Assembly (NCBI GenBank): GCA_903844895.1
Contig: CAIMVM010000180.1
Span: 1-44,748, forward strand
Direction: 5' to 3'
From: an uncultured Pseudomonadota bacterium
GTDB taxonomy: Bacteria > Bdellovibrionota_B > Oligoflexia > Oligoflexales > CAIMVM01
Length of the DNA: 44,748 nucleotides
Shown: in pieces, positions 24,972 to 33,395 of the stretch
Numbering within the stretch: position 1 is the first letter of the stretch
Layout: every line of letters begins with the position of its first letter
Made by a program: the position numbers and the translations under genes
Notes under the pieces: model-generated
Seen by the model: only the letters and a program-made list of their open reading frames with translations
Told to the model about the DNA's origin: nothing
Databases searched by the model: none

Positions 24972-25085
24972 TTAAGCGGCTGAGTCATAGAAGCAAGTTG
25001 ATTGCGCGCCTTGAGACCAAGAAAAACGCTTTGCTTTGTCTTTTACTGTGTGTCGAGCCTGATCATTCTTTTTTTTCTGTAGCAT
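24972..25085 (-). CDS. 37-residue peptide, candidate precursor of an exported modified peptide
   Basis: ATG 25085 is preceded by a near-perfect ribosome site (AAGGAG, 6-base spacing). The product starts MLQKKKNDQARHTVKDKAKR, a polar leader-like half rich in Lys and Asp. It ends FSWSQGAQSTCFYDSAA, a distinct half rich in Ser, Gly, aromatic residues and with a single Cys. A leader/core split, a terminator directly downstream, then a coupled putative enzyme and MATE exporter match the layout of ribosomally made modified peptides. I recognise no precursor family. An 8-A tract in codons 4-6 could allow slippage. Alternative: a small regulatory or toxic peptide. Confidence 0.65.
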   Translation of the reverse strand: MLQKKKNDQARHTVKDKAKRFSWSQGAQSTCFYDSAA

Positions 25086-25102
25086 AAAATACTCCTTAAT
25101 TT

Positions 25103-25127
25103 TTTTTGTAGGACCGTCCTACAAAAA
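25103..25127. promoter_or_regulatory. 25-bp perfect palindrome ahead of the peptide gene
   Basis: TTTTTGTAGGAC and GTCCTACAAAAA are exact 12-base arms around one C, ending 17 bases before the peptide ATG and just upstream of its ribosome site. Neither strand has the T-run order of a terminator on the outgoing side. It is a likely operator or a 5' leader hairpin; the LysR-type gene at 25810 is the nearest regulator. Confidence 0.7.
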
Positions 25128-25809
25128 GTTCGTGATTTCTTCCACGAAGAGGCTTGTATTGAAATTTTTGAATCCTCGCAAGATTGGTAAATTGTTTAAA
25201 AATCAATTAGCCATGCATAAAAAGCATGGATTATTTATCCCCAGAAAATCAGCTATATAGTTCGCTCATGTAAAGCGAGATTGCCCAGAGTAGGATTTGT
25301 GAAAGCCGTTAGTTCTTATCATACTCGCTCCGAAAGGCGTAAATAGATAGCCTCTCGAGGGGGTGTCAAATCGGCTTTCGCGCGGCAAAGTAGCTGATTT
25401 TGGTGACATTAGGTGGCGCAACTTAGGTGAGATCCGGCACTATGAGGGGCTCCCACACAGAATCTCTACCTTTTCTCTACCTTTTTTCTACTAGTTGATT
25501 TGAATTTTGATCATCACCTCTGTAACTAGCATTATTAAACCAAATGGGGTGTACAAAACCTATAACAAATGTGTTACCAGATATGCCAAAATGTAGGATC
25601 AGGTTTGTCAAACTTTGAGCAAGTGTGGAATCATAATGCCGCATTCCTTCGGTCCGCTCGGCCGGTGGCTCAAACTATGTGAAATTGACTGGCTCATTCT
25701 CGTCAAATTCCCCATTTGGTAAGGCCAATCTATCTTTAAAGCAAATATTTACTCGATCCGTATAGCTGTTATGGCTATACTTGTTCATCGGGTAAGTGGG
25801 AGTTTTTTC
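25128..25809. other. Divergent regulatory spacer between the peptide operon and the LysR-type gene
   Basis: About 680 bases without a supported gene. It holds an inverted repeat CCATGC-ATAAAAA-GCATGG at 25211-25229. On the minus strand there is a possible promoter (TTGCGA, 17 bases, TACAAG, near 25153-25181) for the peptide operon. No clear promoter for the regulator gene is seen. The T-N11-A type LysR site was not located with confidence. Confidence 0.45.
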
Positions 25810-26709
25810 ATGCTTAAAGATCTGAAAATTGCTGAGCTGCGGATGCTTTGTGAGATACCTAATCAGCCGTCACTGCGTTCTTTGGCGAGAATGTTTGGAG
25901 AGACTCCGCAAAACATGTCAAAAATCGTAAAAAACATGGAACAAAAAACTGGGGAGAAGTTAGTCTTTCGTTCAGCGCACGGTTATGAGCCGACTGAGGC
26001 AGCCTTTCAAATAGCTAAGAGCTTGGAGACTATCGTACTCAAGCTTTCAAATTTTCAGTTGGAAAATAATTCGGAGGAAAACGAAAACGCAACGACGTAT
26101 TCGTTTTGTAGTCGTGCCTTCATGAACTTTTGTTTCGCTCTTTCGATTGTAGAGTCCTTTTCAAATCTCGAATCGCAAATTGGCTTTAGATTTTTAGATG
26201 CTTCTCCTCGAAAGAAAGAAGAGTGGTCCCGTCTAGGTGTGTTGGATATTATTTTGTCGGTTGGCGAGTTGAATCTTTCTAAGGAATGGAGCCAAGAGGC
26301 AATTGGGGAAATTAAATGGGCTTTTTTCACCCGCCTGAATCATCCGCTAGGCCCAGTTGCCACCGTCGCTAAGCTTCAAAAGTATCCGCTGATTTTGCAT
26401 AGCCATATTGATGGGTCACGAGTTTTAGATGGTCTATCCATTGGAGAAAAGAAGCTCGTTCCAAAGATTTTTGGAGCCTATACGGAAACAAATCTGGCTG
26501 CGCTACAGATTGCTGCTAAAACGAACCAAATCTGTTTCGTGCCAGAGGTGATTGTTAAGTCCCTTGGGCTTAATTATCAAGTCCAAAAACTTGTGGTAAG
26601 TGACTTTGGCGATGCGCCTCCCTCACTGATGCTTTACGCGCATAAAGACAGGGTTAAAATGATTCATTTGAGTATTGTAAAAAAAGCAATTTTAAAGATG
26701 TTCGCCTAG
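25810..26709 (+). CDS. LysR-family transcriptional regulator
   Basis: The 299-residue protein has the N-terminal winged helix-turn-helix of LysR regulators: LRMLCEIPNQPSLRSLARMFGETPQNMSK, then EQKTGEKLVFRSAHGYEPTEA. An effector-binding domain follows (about 90-299), ending normally. The first helix pair reads SLRSLARMFGETPQNMSKIVK, slightly unusual but in register. I place the start at ATG 25810 because GGGAG lies 7 bases before it; an upstream ATG at 25771 has no ribosome site. LysR regulators often control the divergent neighbour, here the peptide/GRDP-like/MATE unit across a 680-base spacer, or their own gene. Confidence 0.88.
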   Translation: MLKDLKIAELRMLCEIPNQPSLRSLARMFGETPQNMSKIVKNMEQKTGEKLVFRSAHGYEPTEAAFQIAKSLETIVLKLSNFQLENNSEENENATTYSFCSRAFMNFCFALSIVESFSNLESQIGFRFLDASPRKKEEWSRLGVLDIILSVGELNLSKEWSQEAIGEIKWAFFTRLNHPLGPVATVAKLQKYPLILHSHIDGSRVLDGLSIGEKKLVPKIFGAYTETNLAALQIAAKTNQICFVPEVIVKSLGLNYQVQKLVVSDFGDAPPSLMLYAHKDRVKMIHLSIVKKAILKMFA

Positions 26710-26863
26710 AAAATCCTTAGCTAGATTAGAGGATGCCTGTTCCTTTCGAAACGAAGTGCATAAAAAGACTTGATCCAAAAGAAGCTGCCGTGTTTCGAGG
26801 TGTAAGGTGTGGTTTTAGAAATGAAAATTTAGGTTGCCATGAAACCTAGCTCATACTTTTTGA

Positions 26864-26946
26864 GGTTTCCAATCTAGGAAAGCGGGTTTCATTTGACCAC
26901 TGTCCTAGCAGGTTGACGATTTGTTTAAGGTTCCAGTCTAGGAAGC
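26864..26946. repeat. Two imperfect copies of a short palindromic element
   Basis: GGTTTCCAATCTAGGAAAGC at 26864-26883 and GGTTCCAGTCTAGGAAGC at 26929-26946 share a TTCC-N6-GGAA core. A third inverted repeat, AGGTT-N7-AACCT, lies at 26831-26847. They sit in the spacer between the LysR-type gene and the convergent 85-residue gene, and no other gene is seen there. Possible protein-binding or small mobile repeat remnants. Confidence 0.5.
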
Positions 26947-26980
26947 TTCAGAAATAGCTGGCAGATTCCGTGGAAACTAG

Positions 26981-27238
26981 TTAGCTGGCAGTTTCATCGA
27001 GTTCAGCTTGCTTTCTAGCCACTTTTTGGCAGATGGCAAAAAGCTTCTGTTTATTATCCATGTGCTTCATGAGTGTCCCCAGCCTGTGGGCTAGTAGGCC
27101 GGCAAGCTCTTTAGGGTCTATATCAGAGTCATTCAGGGAACTTATAATGACCTGATCTAAGGCGTCCGAGGCTCTTTTCAACTTGATAACTGTAGCGTTT
27201 AGCGTTTTTCTCTCTGGAAAGTTGATTACGTTTCCCAT
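26981..27238 (-). CDS. Conserved-looking small hypothetical protein (85 residues)
   Basis: Begins MGNVINFPERKTLNATVIKL and is otherwise helical (ALDQVIISSLNDSDIDPKEL, then LGTLMKHMDNKQKLFAICQK and a charged tail ending QAELDETAS). The start is well supported by GGAGG 6 bases before ATG 27238. A short VINFPxR-type opening is common in small hypothetical proteins, but I cannot name a function. Probably cytosolic, since no signal or membrane segment is present. It is divergent from lpd. Confidence 0.7.
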   Translation of the reverse strand: MGNVINFPERKTLNATVIKLKRASDALDQVIISSLNDSDIDPKELAGLLAHRLGTLMKHMDNKQKLFAICQKVARKQAELDETAS

Positions 27239-27463
27239 AGTAGACCTCCAATCCTGCCGTGTTCAAGTATGATTATCGGCTAATTAGCCCCCACCCTTGA
27301 ATTATACTCAACTTTTGCTAGATAATCTTTCCCTAAATGGTATAACTTTTTGCTTTTTAGATTATCTTCCCCAAGTCTTACGGGTAGTTGCGTTAAATAT
27401 GGGGATTTGTGTTTTAAAAAGCAAAATAGAAGCTAAAGTGCCTTTTTGAATAGGGAGACTATC

Positions 27464-28861
27464 ATGAGTCAGGATTTGTATGATTTGGTTGTCATCGGTG
27501 CGGGTCCTGGTGGATATGCTGGTGCTATCAGAGCTGCGCAGTTAGGTCTTAAAGTTGCCCTAATCGAGAAGAGAGAAGGCCAGCATCTAGGGGGGACTTG
27601 CCTTAATGTGGGATGCATTCCCACCAAGTCATTATTAGAGTCCGCTAAAACTTGGGAGAAATTGTCTCATGCCACTGAGCTGGGTTTTAACATAGGAAAT
27701 CCGACCTATGATTGGCAGAGAATTATGGAACGGAAAGACAAGATTGTAGAGACCCAGAGAAAAGGTCTTCAGTTTTTAATGAAAAAAAATAAGATTGACG
27801 TTTTCTATGGGGCGGGACGCCTTGAGTCTAAGACTCAAGTTTCTTATACCGATAAATCTGGCAAAAAAGAAGTTTTGAACTGCAAATTCATCTTGCTTGC
27901 AACAGGGTCAAAAGTTCGTGAGTTGCCTTTTGCTAAGGCAAATGGAACCACTATTTTAACCTCCGATTCTATCTTATTTATAGACCAAGTGCCTAAGTCA
28001 CTTTGTATCATTGGCGGTGGTATTGTGGGGATGGAATTTGCAAGTCTATTTGGTCGTTTTGGTACCCAAGTGACTGTCCTAGAGGGAGCCCCACAAGTCC
28101 TGCCGAGTCTTGATGAAGAATGCGCAAAAGAGCTCGTTAAGAACCTTAGAAAACAGAATGTGACTGTGGAGGCCGGGGTCACGATTACAGGTGTTGAAGA
28201 TTCCAACGGTCAAGTCGTAGTAAAGTTGAAAGGTGCCGAGGATCGTCGATTTGACCGGGTTTTGGTTTCGGTAGGAAGGGCTCCCGTTACCGATGATTTA
28301 GGTCTAGAAAAGGTTGGGCTTAGTACGGATCGCGGCTATATCAAAACTGATGCTCATTACCTCACAGCAGTGTCAAATATATTTGCAATTGGGGACATTC
28401 TAACAACGCCAGCTTTGGCTCATACAGCGACTGCTGAGGCTGTTCACGCTGCCGAGGTTATGGCTGGGCATCATCCTAAGGTAATCGACTATCAAACCAA
28501 CCCAAATGCCGTTTATACGTATCCAGAAGTTGCTTCCGTCGGTATGACCGAAAAAGAGCTTCGTGAAAAAGGGATCGAGTATAAAGTTGGTAAGTTTCCA
28601 TTTATGCCAATGGCTAAAGCGAAGATTGAAGATGGAACGGAAGGATTTGTTAAGATTCTATTTGACCCTATTTATCATGAGCTTTTAGGTGTACACATTG
28701 TAGGATCCAAAGCAACAGAGATGATTGGTGAATTTGTTTTAGGGAAAATCCTGGAAACTACCGTTGATGAAATTGGCCGAGCTATTCATCCCCATCCCAC
28801 GTTGTCGGAAGCTTCCATGGAGGCTGCGCATGCTGCATTAGGCCATGCTATTCATGGATGA
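27464..28861 (+). CDS. lpd: Dihydrolipoamide dehydrogenase (E3)
   Basis: FAD enzyme that reoxidises dihydrolipoyl groups of 2-oxoacid dehydrogenase complexes with NAD+. The 465-residue protein has the FAD loop VVIGAGPGGYAGAIRAAQLG, the redox disulfide GGTCLNVGCIPTKSLL, the NAD-binding GGGIVGMEFASLFGRFG, GRAPVTDDLGLEKVGL and the catalytic HPHPTLSEA. ATG 27464 has AGGGAG 6 bases upstream; a TTG at 27446 is less likely. It is followed 26 bases later by the E2 gene. Confidence 0.96.
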   Translation: MSQDLYDLVVIGAGPGGYAGAIRAAQLGLKVALIEKREGQHLGGTCLNVGCIPTKSLLESAKTWEKLSHATELGFNIGNPTYDWQRIMERKDKIVETQRKGLQFLMKKNKIDVFYGAGRLESKTQVSYTDKSGKKEVLNCKFILLATGSKVRELPFAKANGTTILTSDSILFIDQVPKSLCIIGGGIVGMEFASLFGRFGTQVTVLEGAPQVLPSLDEECAKELVKNLRKQNVTVEAGVTITGVEDSNGQVVVKLKGAEDRRFDRVLVSVGRAPVTDDLGLEKVGLSTDRGYIKTDAHYLTAVSNIFAIGDILTTPALAHTATAEAVHAAEVMAGHHPKVIDYQTNPNAVYTYPEVASVGMTEKELREKGIEYKVGKFPFMPMAKAKIEDGTEGFVKILFDPIYHELLGVHIVGSKATEMIGEFVLGKILETTVDEIGRAIHPHPTLSEASMEAAHAALGHAIHG

Positions 28862-28887
28862 ATTTGAATTAGTCGAGGAGAGATAAA

Positions 28888-30270
28888 ATGGCAATTGAAG
28901 TAGTAGTACCTTTGATGGGAGAAGGTATTTTTGAAGCCACTCTCGTGAAGTGGTTAAAAAAACCAGGTGACAAAGTAGAAAAAGATGAACCTTTACTTGA
29001 AGTCTCTACGGATAAAGTAGATACGGAAATTCCCGCCATAGCGGGTGGCTATGTAATTGCACTCTATGCCCAAGCAAGCGATGTGGTATTAGTGGATCAG
29101 GTTATTGCGCATATTGGTGCTTCTCCAGATGAAAAGGTGACTGCTCCCGCAAGGGCAACCCCAGCAAAGAGTCCAACCCCCAATCCATCTCATGTGTCAG
29201 CAGGTCCTGGTCAGAAATCAGGGGCAGCTAACAAGTCTGCGATGTCGATTGGATCCCAAATGACAACCCTAGGGGCAAGACCAGCATACCAAACGGCTAC
29301 AGTTCCCCTGGAATTAGCGGGAAGTGTAAGATCGTCTCCATTAGTGCGCCGAATGGCAAGTGAGATGGGGGTCGATTTGCGATTTGTGGAAGGTACGGGG
29401 CAATTTTCTAGAATTACGAAGCAGGATTTACAGCAGTTTTTGTCAGGAGGAGGTTCTCGTGTTCCTAGGGTAGAGCTCACTGGTTCCTCGCCAGAAAGCT
29501 CGGTTGCTCAAGCGGATATGGCTCCATTTCGTGTTAAGACCCGAGAATCTGACGGCGTGGAAACTTTAGAAGGTGTCGGAGTTCGCAGAGAACCCATGAC
29601 GAAGATGAGAAAATTGATTGCAGATCACATGGTGCAGTCCATAAGGACGAGCGCTCACGTCACTACAACGATTGAAATTGATTTAGAAAAAGTTGTACAA
29701 CTCAGACGCGACAAAAATGAGATTTTTTCAGAACGTAATGGTTTTAAACTTACATTTACTCCTTTTTTTCTTCATGCAGCTATTCAGGCCATTAAAAAAG
29801 ATATGATTTTTAATTGCTCTGTCGATGGCTACGATATTCTTTGGAAAGACGATATTAATTTAGGATGCGCAGTAGCTATAGATGAAGGCCTAATTGTGCC
29901 AGTCATTAAAAAAGCTCAAGATTTGTCCTTGACAGATATTGCTGGGAGGCTCAATGATCTTGCGATAAGAGCTAGATCCAAGAGCTTAAAGCCCGACGAA
30001 GTAAAAGGCGGAACTTTTTCCGTGACAAACCCCGGCATGTTTGGGTGTTTGGTTTCGACTCCCATTATTAATCAACCCCAAGTGGCAATTATGTCCGTGG
30101 GCGGGATTATTCGTCGGCCAGTTGTGGTTGAAAATGATCAGATCGCGATTCGCTCCATTGCATCTCTGGGAATCACATTTGACCACCGCGTGATTGACGG
30201 GCAGGGGGGGGCACGCTTTTTGTCAAACATCAAAAATGCTTTAGAATCTCCTACAGACTTGGGTATTTAA
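28888..30270 (+). CDS. 2-oxoacid dehydrogenase E2 (dihydrolipoamide acyltransferase)
   Basis: Core component that moves an acyl group from E1-bound thiamine to CoA. The 460-residue protein has one N-terminal lipoyl domain (about 1-75, lipoylated Lys in EVSTDKVDTEIPA). An Ala/Pro linker and an E3-binding domain follow (SPLVRRMASEMGVDLRFVEG, about 150-185), then the catalytic domain ending TFDHRVIDGQGGARFL with the active-site His and Asp. Single lipoyl domain and TDKVDTE context fit succinyl or branched-chain types as well as acetyl, so the substrate is open. No E1 gene is in the window. Together with lpd it supplies the shared core of such a complex. Confidence 0.9.
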   Translation: MAIEVVVPLMGEGIFEATLVKWLKKPGDKVEKDEPLLEVSTDKVDTEIPAIAGGYVIALYAQASDVVLVDQVIAHIGASPDEKVTAPARATPAKSPTPNPSHVSAGPGQKSGAANKSAMSIGSQMTTLGARPAYQTATVPLELAGSVRSSPLVRRMASEMGVDLRFVEGTGQFSRITKQDLQQFLSGGGSRVPRVELTGSSPESSVAQADMAPFRVKTRESDGVETLEGVGVRREPMTKMRKLIADHMVQSIRTSAHVTTTIEIDLEKVVQLRRDKNEIFSERNGFKLTFTPFFLHAAIQAIKKDMIFNCSVDGYDILWKDDINLGCAVAIDEGLIVPVIKKAQDLSLTDIAGRLNDLAIRARSKSLKPDEVKGGTFSVTNPGMFGCLVSTPIINQPQVAIMSVGGIIRRPVVVENDQIAIRSIASLGITFDHRVIDGQGGARFLSNIKNALESPTDLGI

Positions 30271-30357
30271 GAGTTGCTGTTTGAGAGGGCGGCGGTTTTT
30301 TCTTAAATTATGTAAAGATTTCTTCCGATGGTATTTAAGAAGCTATCGGAGTGACAA

Positions 30358-31320
30358 GTGTCAGGTAAGAACTATACATTAAAACCGGGACAGATTCTTT
30401 TCAAAGAAGGTGAGAAGTCCAATGGCATGTTCTTAGTGCGAAAAGGTGAATTGCAAGTCTTTGTCACGCAGGGGACTAAAGAAGTCAATTTGGCCGTCGT
30501 CGGGGCAGGTGGCATGATCGGAGAAATGGCCCTCTTTGACCAAAAACCTAGATCTGCTTCGGTGCGAGCTAAAGAAGAGTCAGAAGTCTCTCATATTACC
30601 AACGACGATTTTGTAAATTTGATGAAACAGATTCCCAAGTGGTTCGTGGGTTTGATGACCACCTTATCCGGCCGTTTAAGAACGACAAATGATCGCCTCC
30701 AAAAAATCGAAGCAAAATCGAGTAGGCCCTATCAGGGGCTTTTGAGAATTCTTCATGTCTTGGATTTGATTTGGAGCGTATATGGCGAAAAAGAAGGGAA
30801 GTCGTCTAGCTTAGTAAAAGCTGTGGCGATGGATGCGATTCGTCAAATACTGCCAGACGACTATGGGATATTTGAAGAGGTACTACTTACCCTAGAAGAA
30901 TCTCATTTGATTACTTCAACCAAGACGGGCCGAGGAATTACGCTGCAGACCCAAAGCAAGGGAAGCTTGGCGAGATTTGCCGAATATTTAGCTCAATTTG
31001 TGGAGACTCACCCGGGGGTTCCCTGCTTAAGTGACGATGCGATCAATATATTGCACACGATCGATAGCCATCTAAAACAATCACCCTATGAAAGCTTGCA
31101 GATGGGTTTTAAGGACCTAGTCCAGGCCGGAATAGACGCTAAGCACGACATTACTCAATGGGCAGCAACTTTGGCTGTTTTTAAAGACTTCGGCGATTCG
31201 ATTCAGCTTGTAAAGGGTTCTGACGGCAAACCTGCCCTCAAAGTCCATAAAGACAGCATTAATAAGGTCTTAGAGTACCATCAGGTCATTAGACGGCTCG
31301 CCCTCAAGAAATTCGCCTAA
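30358..31320 (+). CDS. Cyclic-nucleotide-binding domain protein
   Basis: The 320-residue protein begins with a cNMP-binding beta-roll (about 1-120). The phosphate-binding cassette reads GGMIGEMALFDQKPRSASV, with the conserved Glu and Arg that hold cAMP or cGMP, so ligand binding is likely. The rest (about 125-320) is helical and lacks a recognisable DNA-binding helix-turn-helix or enzymatic motif, though the region around EEVLLTLEESHLITSTKTGRG looks like a winged-helix end. Starts at GTG 30358 with GGAG 6 bases upstream. It could be a CRP-like regulator or a signalling adaptor. Not obviously in one unit with the E2 gene, 87 bases upstream. Confidence 0.8.
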   Translation: MSGKNYTLKPGQILFKEGEKSNGMFLVRKGELQVFVTQGTKEVNLAVVGAGGMIGEMALFDQKPRSASVRAKEESEVSHITNDDFVNLMKQIPKWFVGLMTTLSGRLRTTNDRLQKIEAKSSRPYQGLLRILHVLDLIWSVYGEKEGKSSSLVKAVAMDAIRQILPDDYGIFEEVLLTLEESHLITSTKTGRGITLQTQSKGSLARFAEYLAQFVETHPGVPCLSDDAINILHTIDSHLKQSPYESLQMGFKDLVQAGIDAKHDITQWAATLAVFKDFGDSIQLVKGSDGKPALKVHKDSINKVLEYHQVIRRLALKKFA

Positions 31321-31461
31321 ACACATTTTTATGGTCCTAGTGATCTTTAATTGACTAAAATCCATCCTCGGTATTAGTATGCCGACCTCTGGTCTAAAGG
31401 TAAACTCTGCTATTTTTATGCATCAGATATTCAATAGCCATTTTCTGTTAGGAATTTTCAA

Positions 31462-32739
31462 ATGAAATCAGTAATTGAAGAGATTAACTCTGTCCAGCGC
31501 CGCATTAAAGTTTCTGTTCCTGGTGAAACTGTGAACAAGGCATTTCATACAGTTTATTCTAGAATTCAAAAACAAGCCAAAATACCTGGATTTCGACCTG
31601 GCAAAGCCCCGATTCCTATGATTAAGAAAATGTATGGTAATTCCATTGCGAATGATGTTGTTGATAGTTTAGTTAAAGAAAATTTATTTCAAGAGATTGC
31701 GAATGCTGCGATCCGTCCTGTAGCTCCGCCAGTACTTGAAGTAAGTAGTTTGCCGGTACCAGATACTGAGTTTGTTTTTTCCGCTATTTTGGATATTTTG
31801 CCCGAAATAAAAATTTCAGGCGGTAAAGAACTAGAAGTTTCTGCAAAGAAGGTAGTATTTGAAGAAAGCCAAGTTCAAAAGGAATTGGAACTATTGGCAA
31901 GTAGAAATGCAAAGGCTCGTGAAGTTACAGATCCCAATGTAGCGGCCGAGAAAGGGAATTTAGTTCAAGTCTCCCATAAAGTGAGCGTAGATGGGGAAAC
32001 CGTCGATTCAATGGCGGCGGAAAAAATGGCTGTAAAATTGGGCGTGGATGAAATTCATCCTGAACTTGAGGCCGCTCTTATAGGCTTAAAAGTTGGCGAG
32101 TTGAAAAAAGTTTCTATCGTTGTTGCGCAAGATTTTGAAGATTCTTCGATAGCCGGTAAAACCGCTGAATTTGAGCTTCAAATTACGGGCATTTCAGTTA
32201 TGGAAAATCCTTCTATAGACGATGAATTTGCTAAAGATTTAAATTTTGACTCGCTGGCAGATCTTGAGAAGAGGATCAGAGAGTCTATAGAAGTAAATCT
32301 CAAGAATCAAAATAAGCGAGAACTTGATCAGGCTCTTTTGACTGCCCTTAGAACTAAGAATACATTTGATGTACCGCCTGCTATGGTTGATGAAGTTGTT
32401 GATTCTATGATTACGGAAGCTGTAGGTGAAGATAAGAACAGAGCAAAAGAACTAGCTAAAGATGAAAATGTTCGCAAGAGCTTTAGAGATCAGGCGAAGA
32501 TGAGAGTTCAAAATTCACTTTTGCTATGGGAACTAGCAAAACTGGAAGAACTGAAAGTTGAAGCCGATGAAATTGTAGCACATGTACGGAGTACGCTTGG
32601 GCCAAGTCAAGAAGGGCCTAAAGCTGAAAAATACATCACCGATGTTGTTAAGCAGTTTGGTTCTAGGATTCAGGAAAACATATTGCTAGAAAAAGCTTTA
32701 GAAGTACTTAGAACGAGTGCGAAAATAACTTATATTTGA
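31462..32739 (+). CDS. tig: Trigger factor (ribosome-associated chaperone)
   Basis: Peptidyl-prolyl isomerase and chaperone that binds near the ribosome exit tunnel. The 425-residue product has the N-terminal ribosome-binding domain with the signature PGFRPGKAPIPMIKKMYG, an FKBP-like middle domain (about 150-245) and the helical C-terminal arm. ATG 31462 follows AGGA by 8 bases. It heads the common bacterial order tig-clpP-clpX-lon and is closed by a strong terminator. Expected abundance is high. Confidence 0.95.
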   Translation: MKSVIEEINSVQRRIKVSVPGETVNKAFHTVYSRIQKQAKIPGFRPGKAPIPMIKKMYGNSIANDVVDSLVKENLFQEIANAAIRPVAPPVLEVSSLPVPDTEFVFSAILDILPEIKISGGKELEVSAKKVVFEESQVQKELELLASRNAKAREVTDPNVAAEKGNLVQVSHKVSVDGETVDSMAAEKMAVKLGVDEIHPELEAALIGLKVGELKKVSIVVAQDFEDSSIAGKTAEFELQITGISVMENPSIDDEFAKDLNFDSLADLEKRIRESIEVNLKNQNKRELDQALLTALRTKNTFDVPPAMVDEVVDSMITEAVGEDKNRAKELAKDENVRKSFRDQAKMRVQNSLLLWELAKLEELKVEADEIVAHVRSTLGPSQEGPKAEKYITDVVKQFGSRIQENILLEKALEVLRTSAKITYI

Positions 32740-32790
32740 TCCGTTATAAGAATTTTTGATTTAGGTCGAGTTTTTTAGTTTGCCTTTGTT

Positions 32791-32827
32791 AAGTTCTACC
32801 AAATAGTAGTATTTGGTAGAACTTTTT
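32791..32827 (+). terminator. Strong rho-independent terminator of tig
   Basis: AAGTTCTACCAAATA (32791-32805) and its exact complement (32810-32824) form a 15-bp stem around GTAG, ending in five T residues (32823-32827). It lies 51 bases past the tig stop and isolates tig from the clp genes. Confidence 0.9.
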
Positions 32828-32881
32828 ACTTAGTGCGTACCTCTGAACACAAATATTTACATTCCTGTGATTAAATGACTG

Positions 32882-33036
32882 CGACATTCATAGATTTTAT
32901 GAATGTCGTCATAATTTGAAGTCACTTCCTTTGAGAACGATGGCGGCATTTGAAGTGTCGTACTCAAGGGTAGGCGCTTATTGCCTAAATGATTTCCATC
33001 TCACCCTTCTGATTTTCTGAGGGTAAGAGTTTTTTT
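32882..33036 (+). ncRNA. Candidate structured RNA between tig and clpP
   Basis: Four consecutive hairpins. H1: CGACATTCATA/TATGAATGTCG (32882-32908, 11 bp, loop GATTT). H2: CCTTTGAG-a-ACGA paired with TCGT-a-CTCAAGGG (32928-32970). H3: TAGGC/GCCTA (32971-32987). H4: CTC-ACCCT paired with AGGGT-aa-GAG (33000-33029) followed by seven T residues, a terminator. A free-standing small RNA or a clpP leader with built-in termination would both fit. No promoter was identified and no known RNA family was recognised. Confidence 0.45.
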
Positions 33037-33395
33037 GAAACGTACCCGTGGCGTATTTTTATACAACCGAAACTAGGTTATTTCTCATAGCGAGACGGAT
33101 TTTGCCTGGCTCAATTACTACCAAAATATGGTCAATAAATCACCAAACGACATACAACCATTGCTGGTGATGCTCTCTAGCTGGGGTGGGGTTGTGGAAA
33201 TTGTGTGGGAAAAAACGAAAATTCTCTTTGGTTGTCGCTAGATAAGATATCCATGAAAAGGTCGTCCTAAAGTAATTTGTGATGCACCCGAACCTCAAAG
33301 CGAGGAAGGTAGTTTACTTGATCTTCCTTCTGGCTTAACCTGAATGTTCCTATGTTGGGTCGTTTATTGAGCTATTTTACGGAAAGGTTATTCTT
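33037..33395. other. Long leader or spacer before clpP
   Basis: About 360 bases with no supported ORF. A weak repeat pair AGGAAG/CTTCCT occurs at about 33303-33328. No CIRCE-type or other heat-shock operator is seen. The clpP promoter is presumably here but is not clear. Confidence 0.45.
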
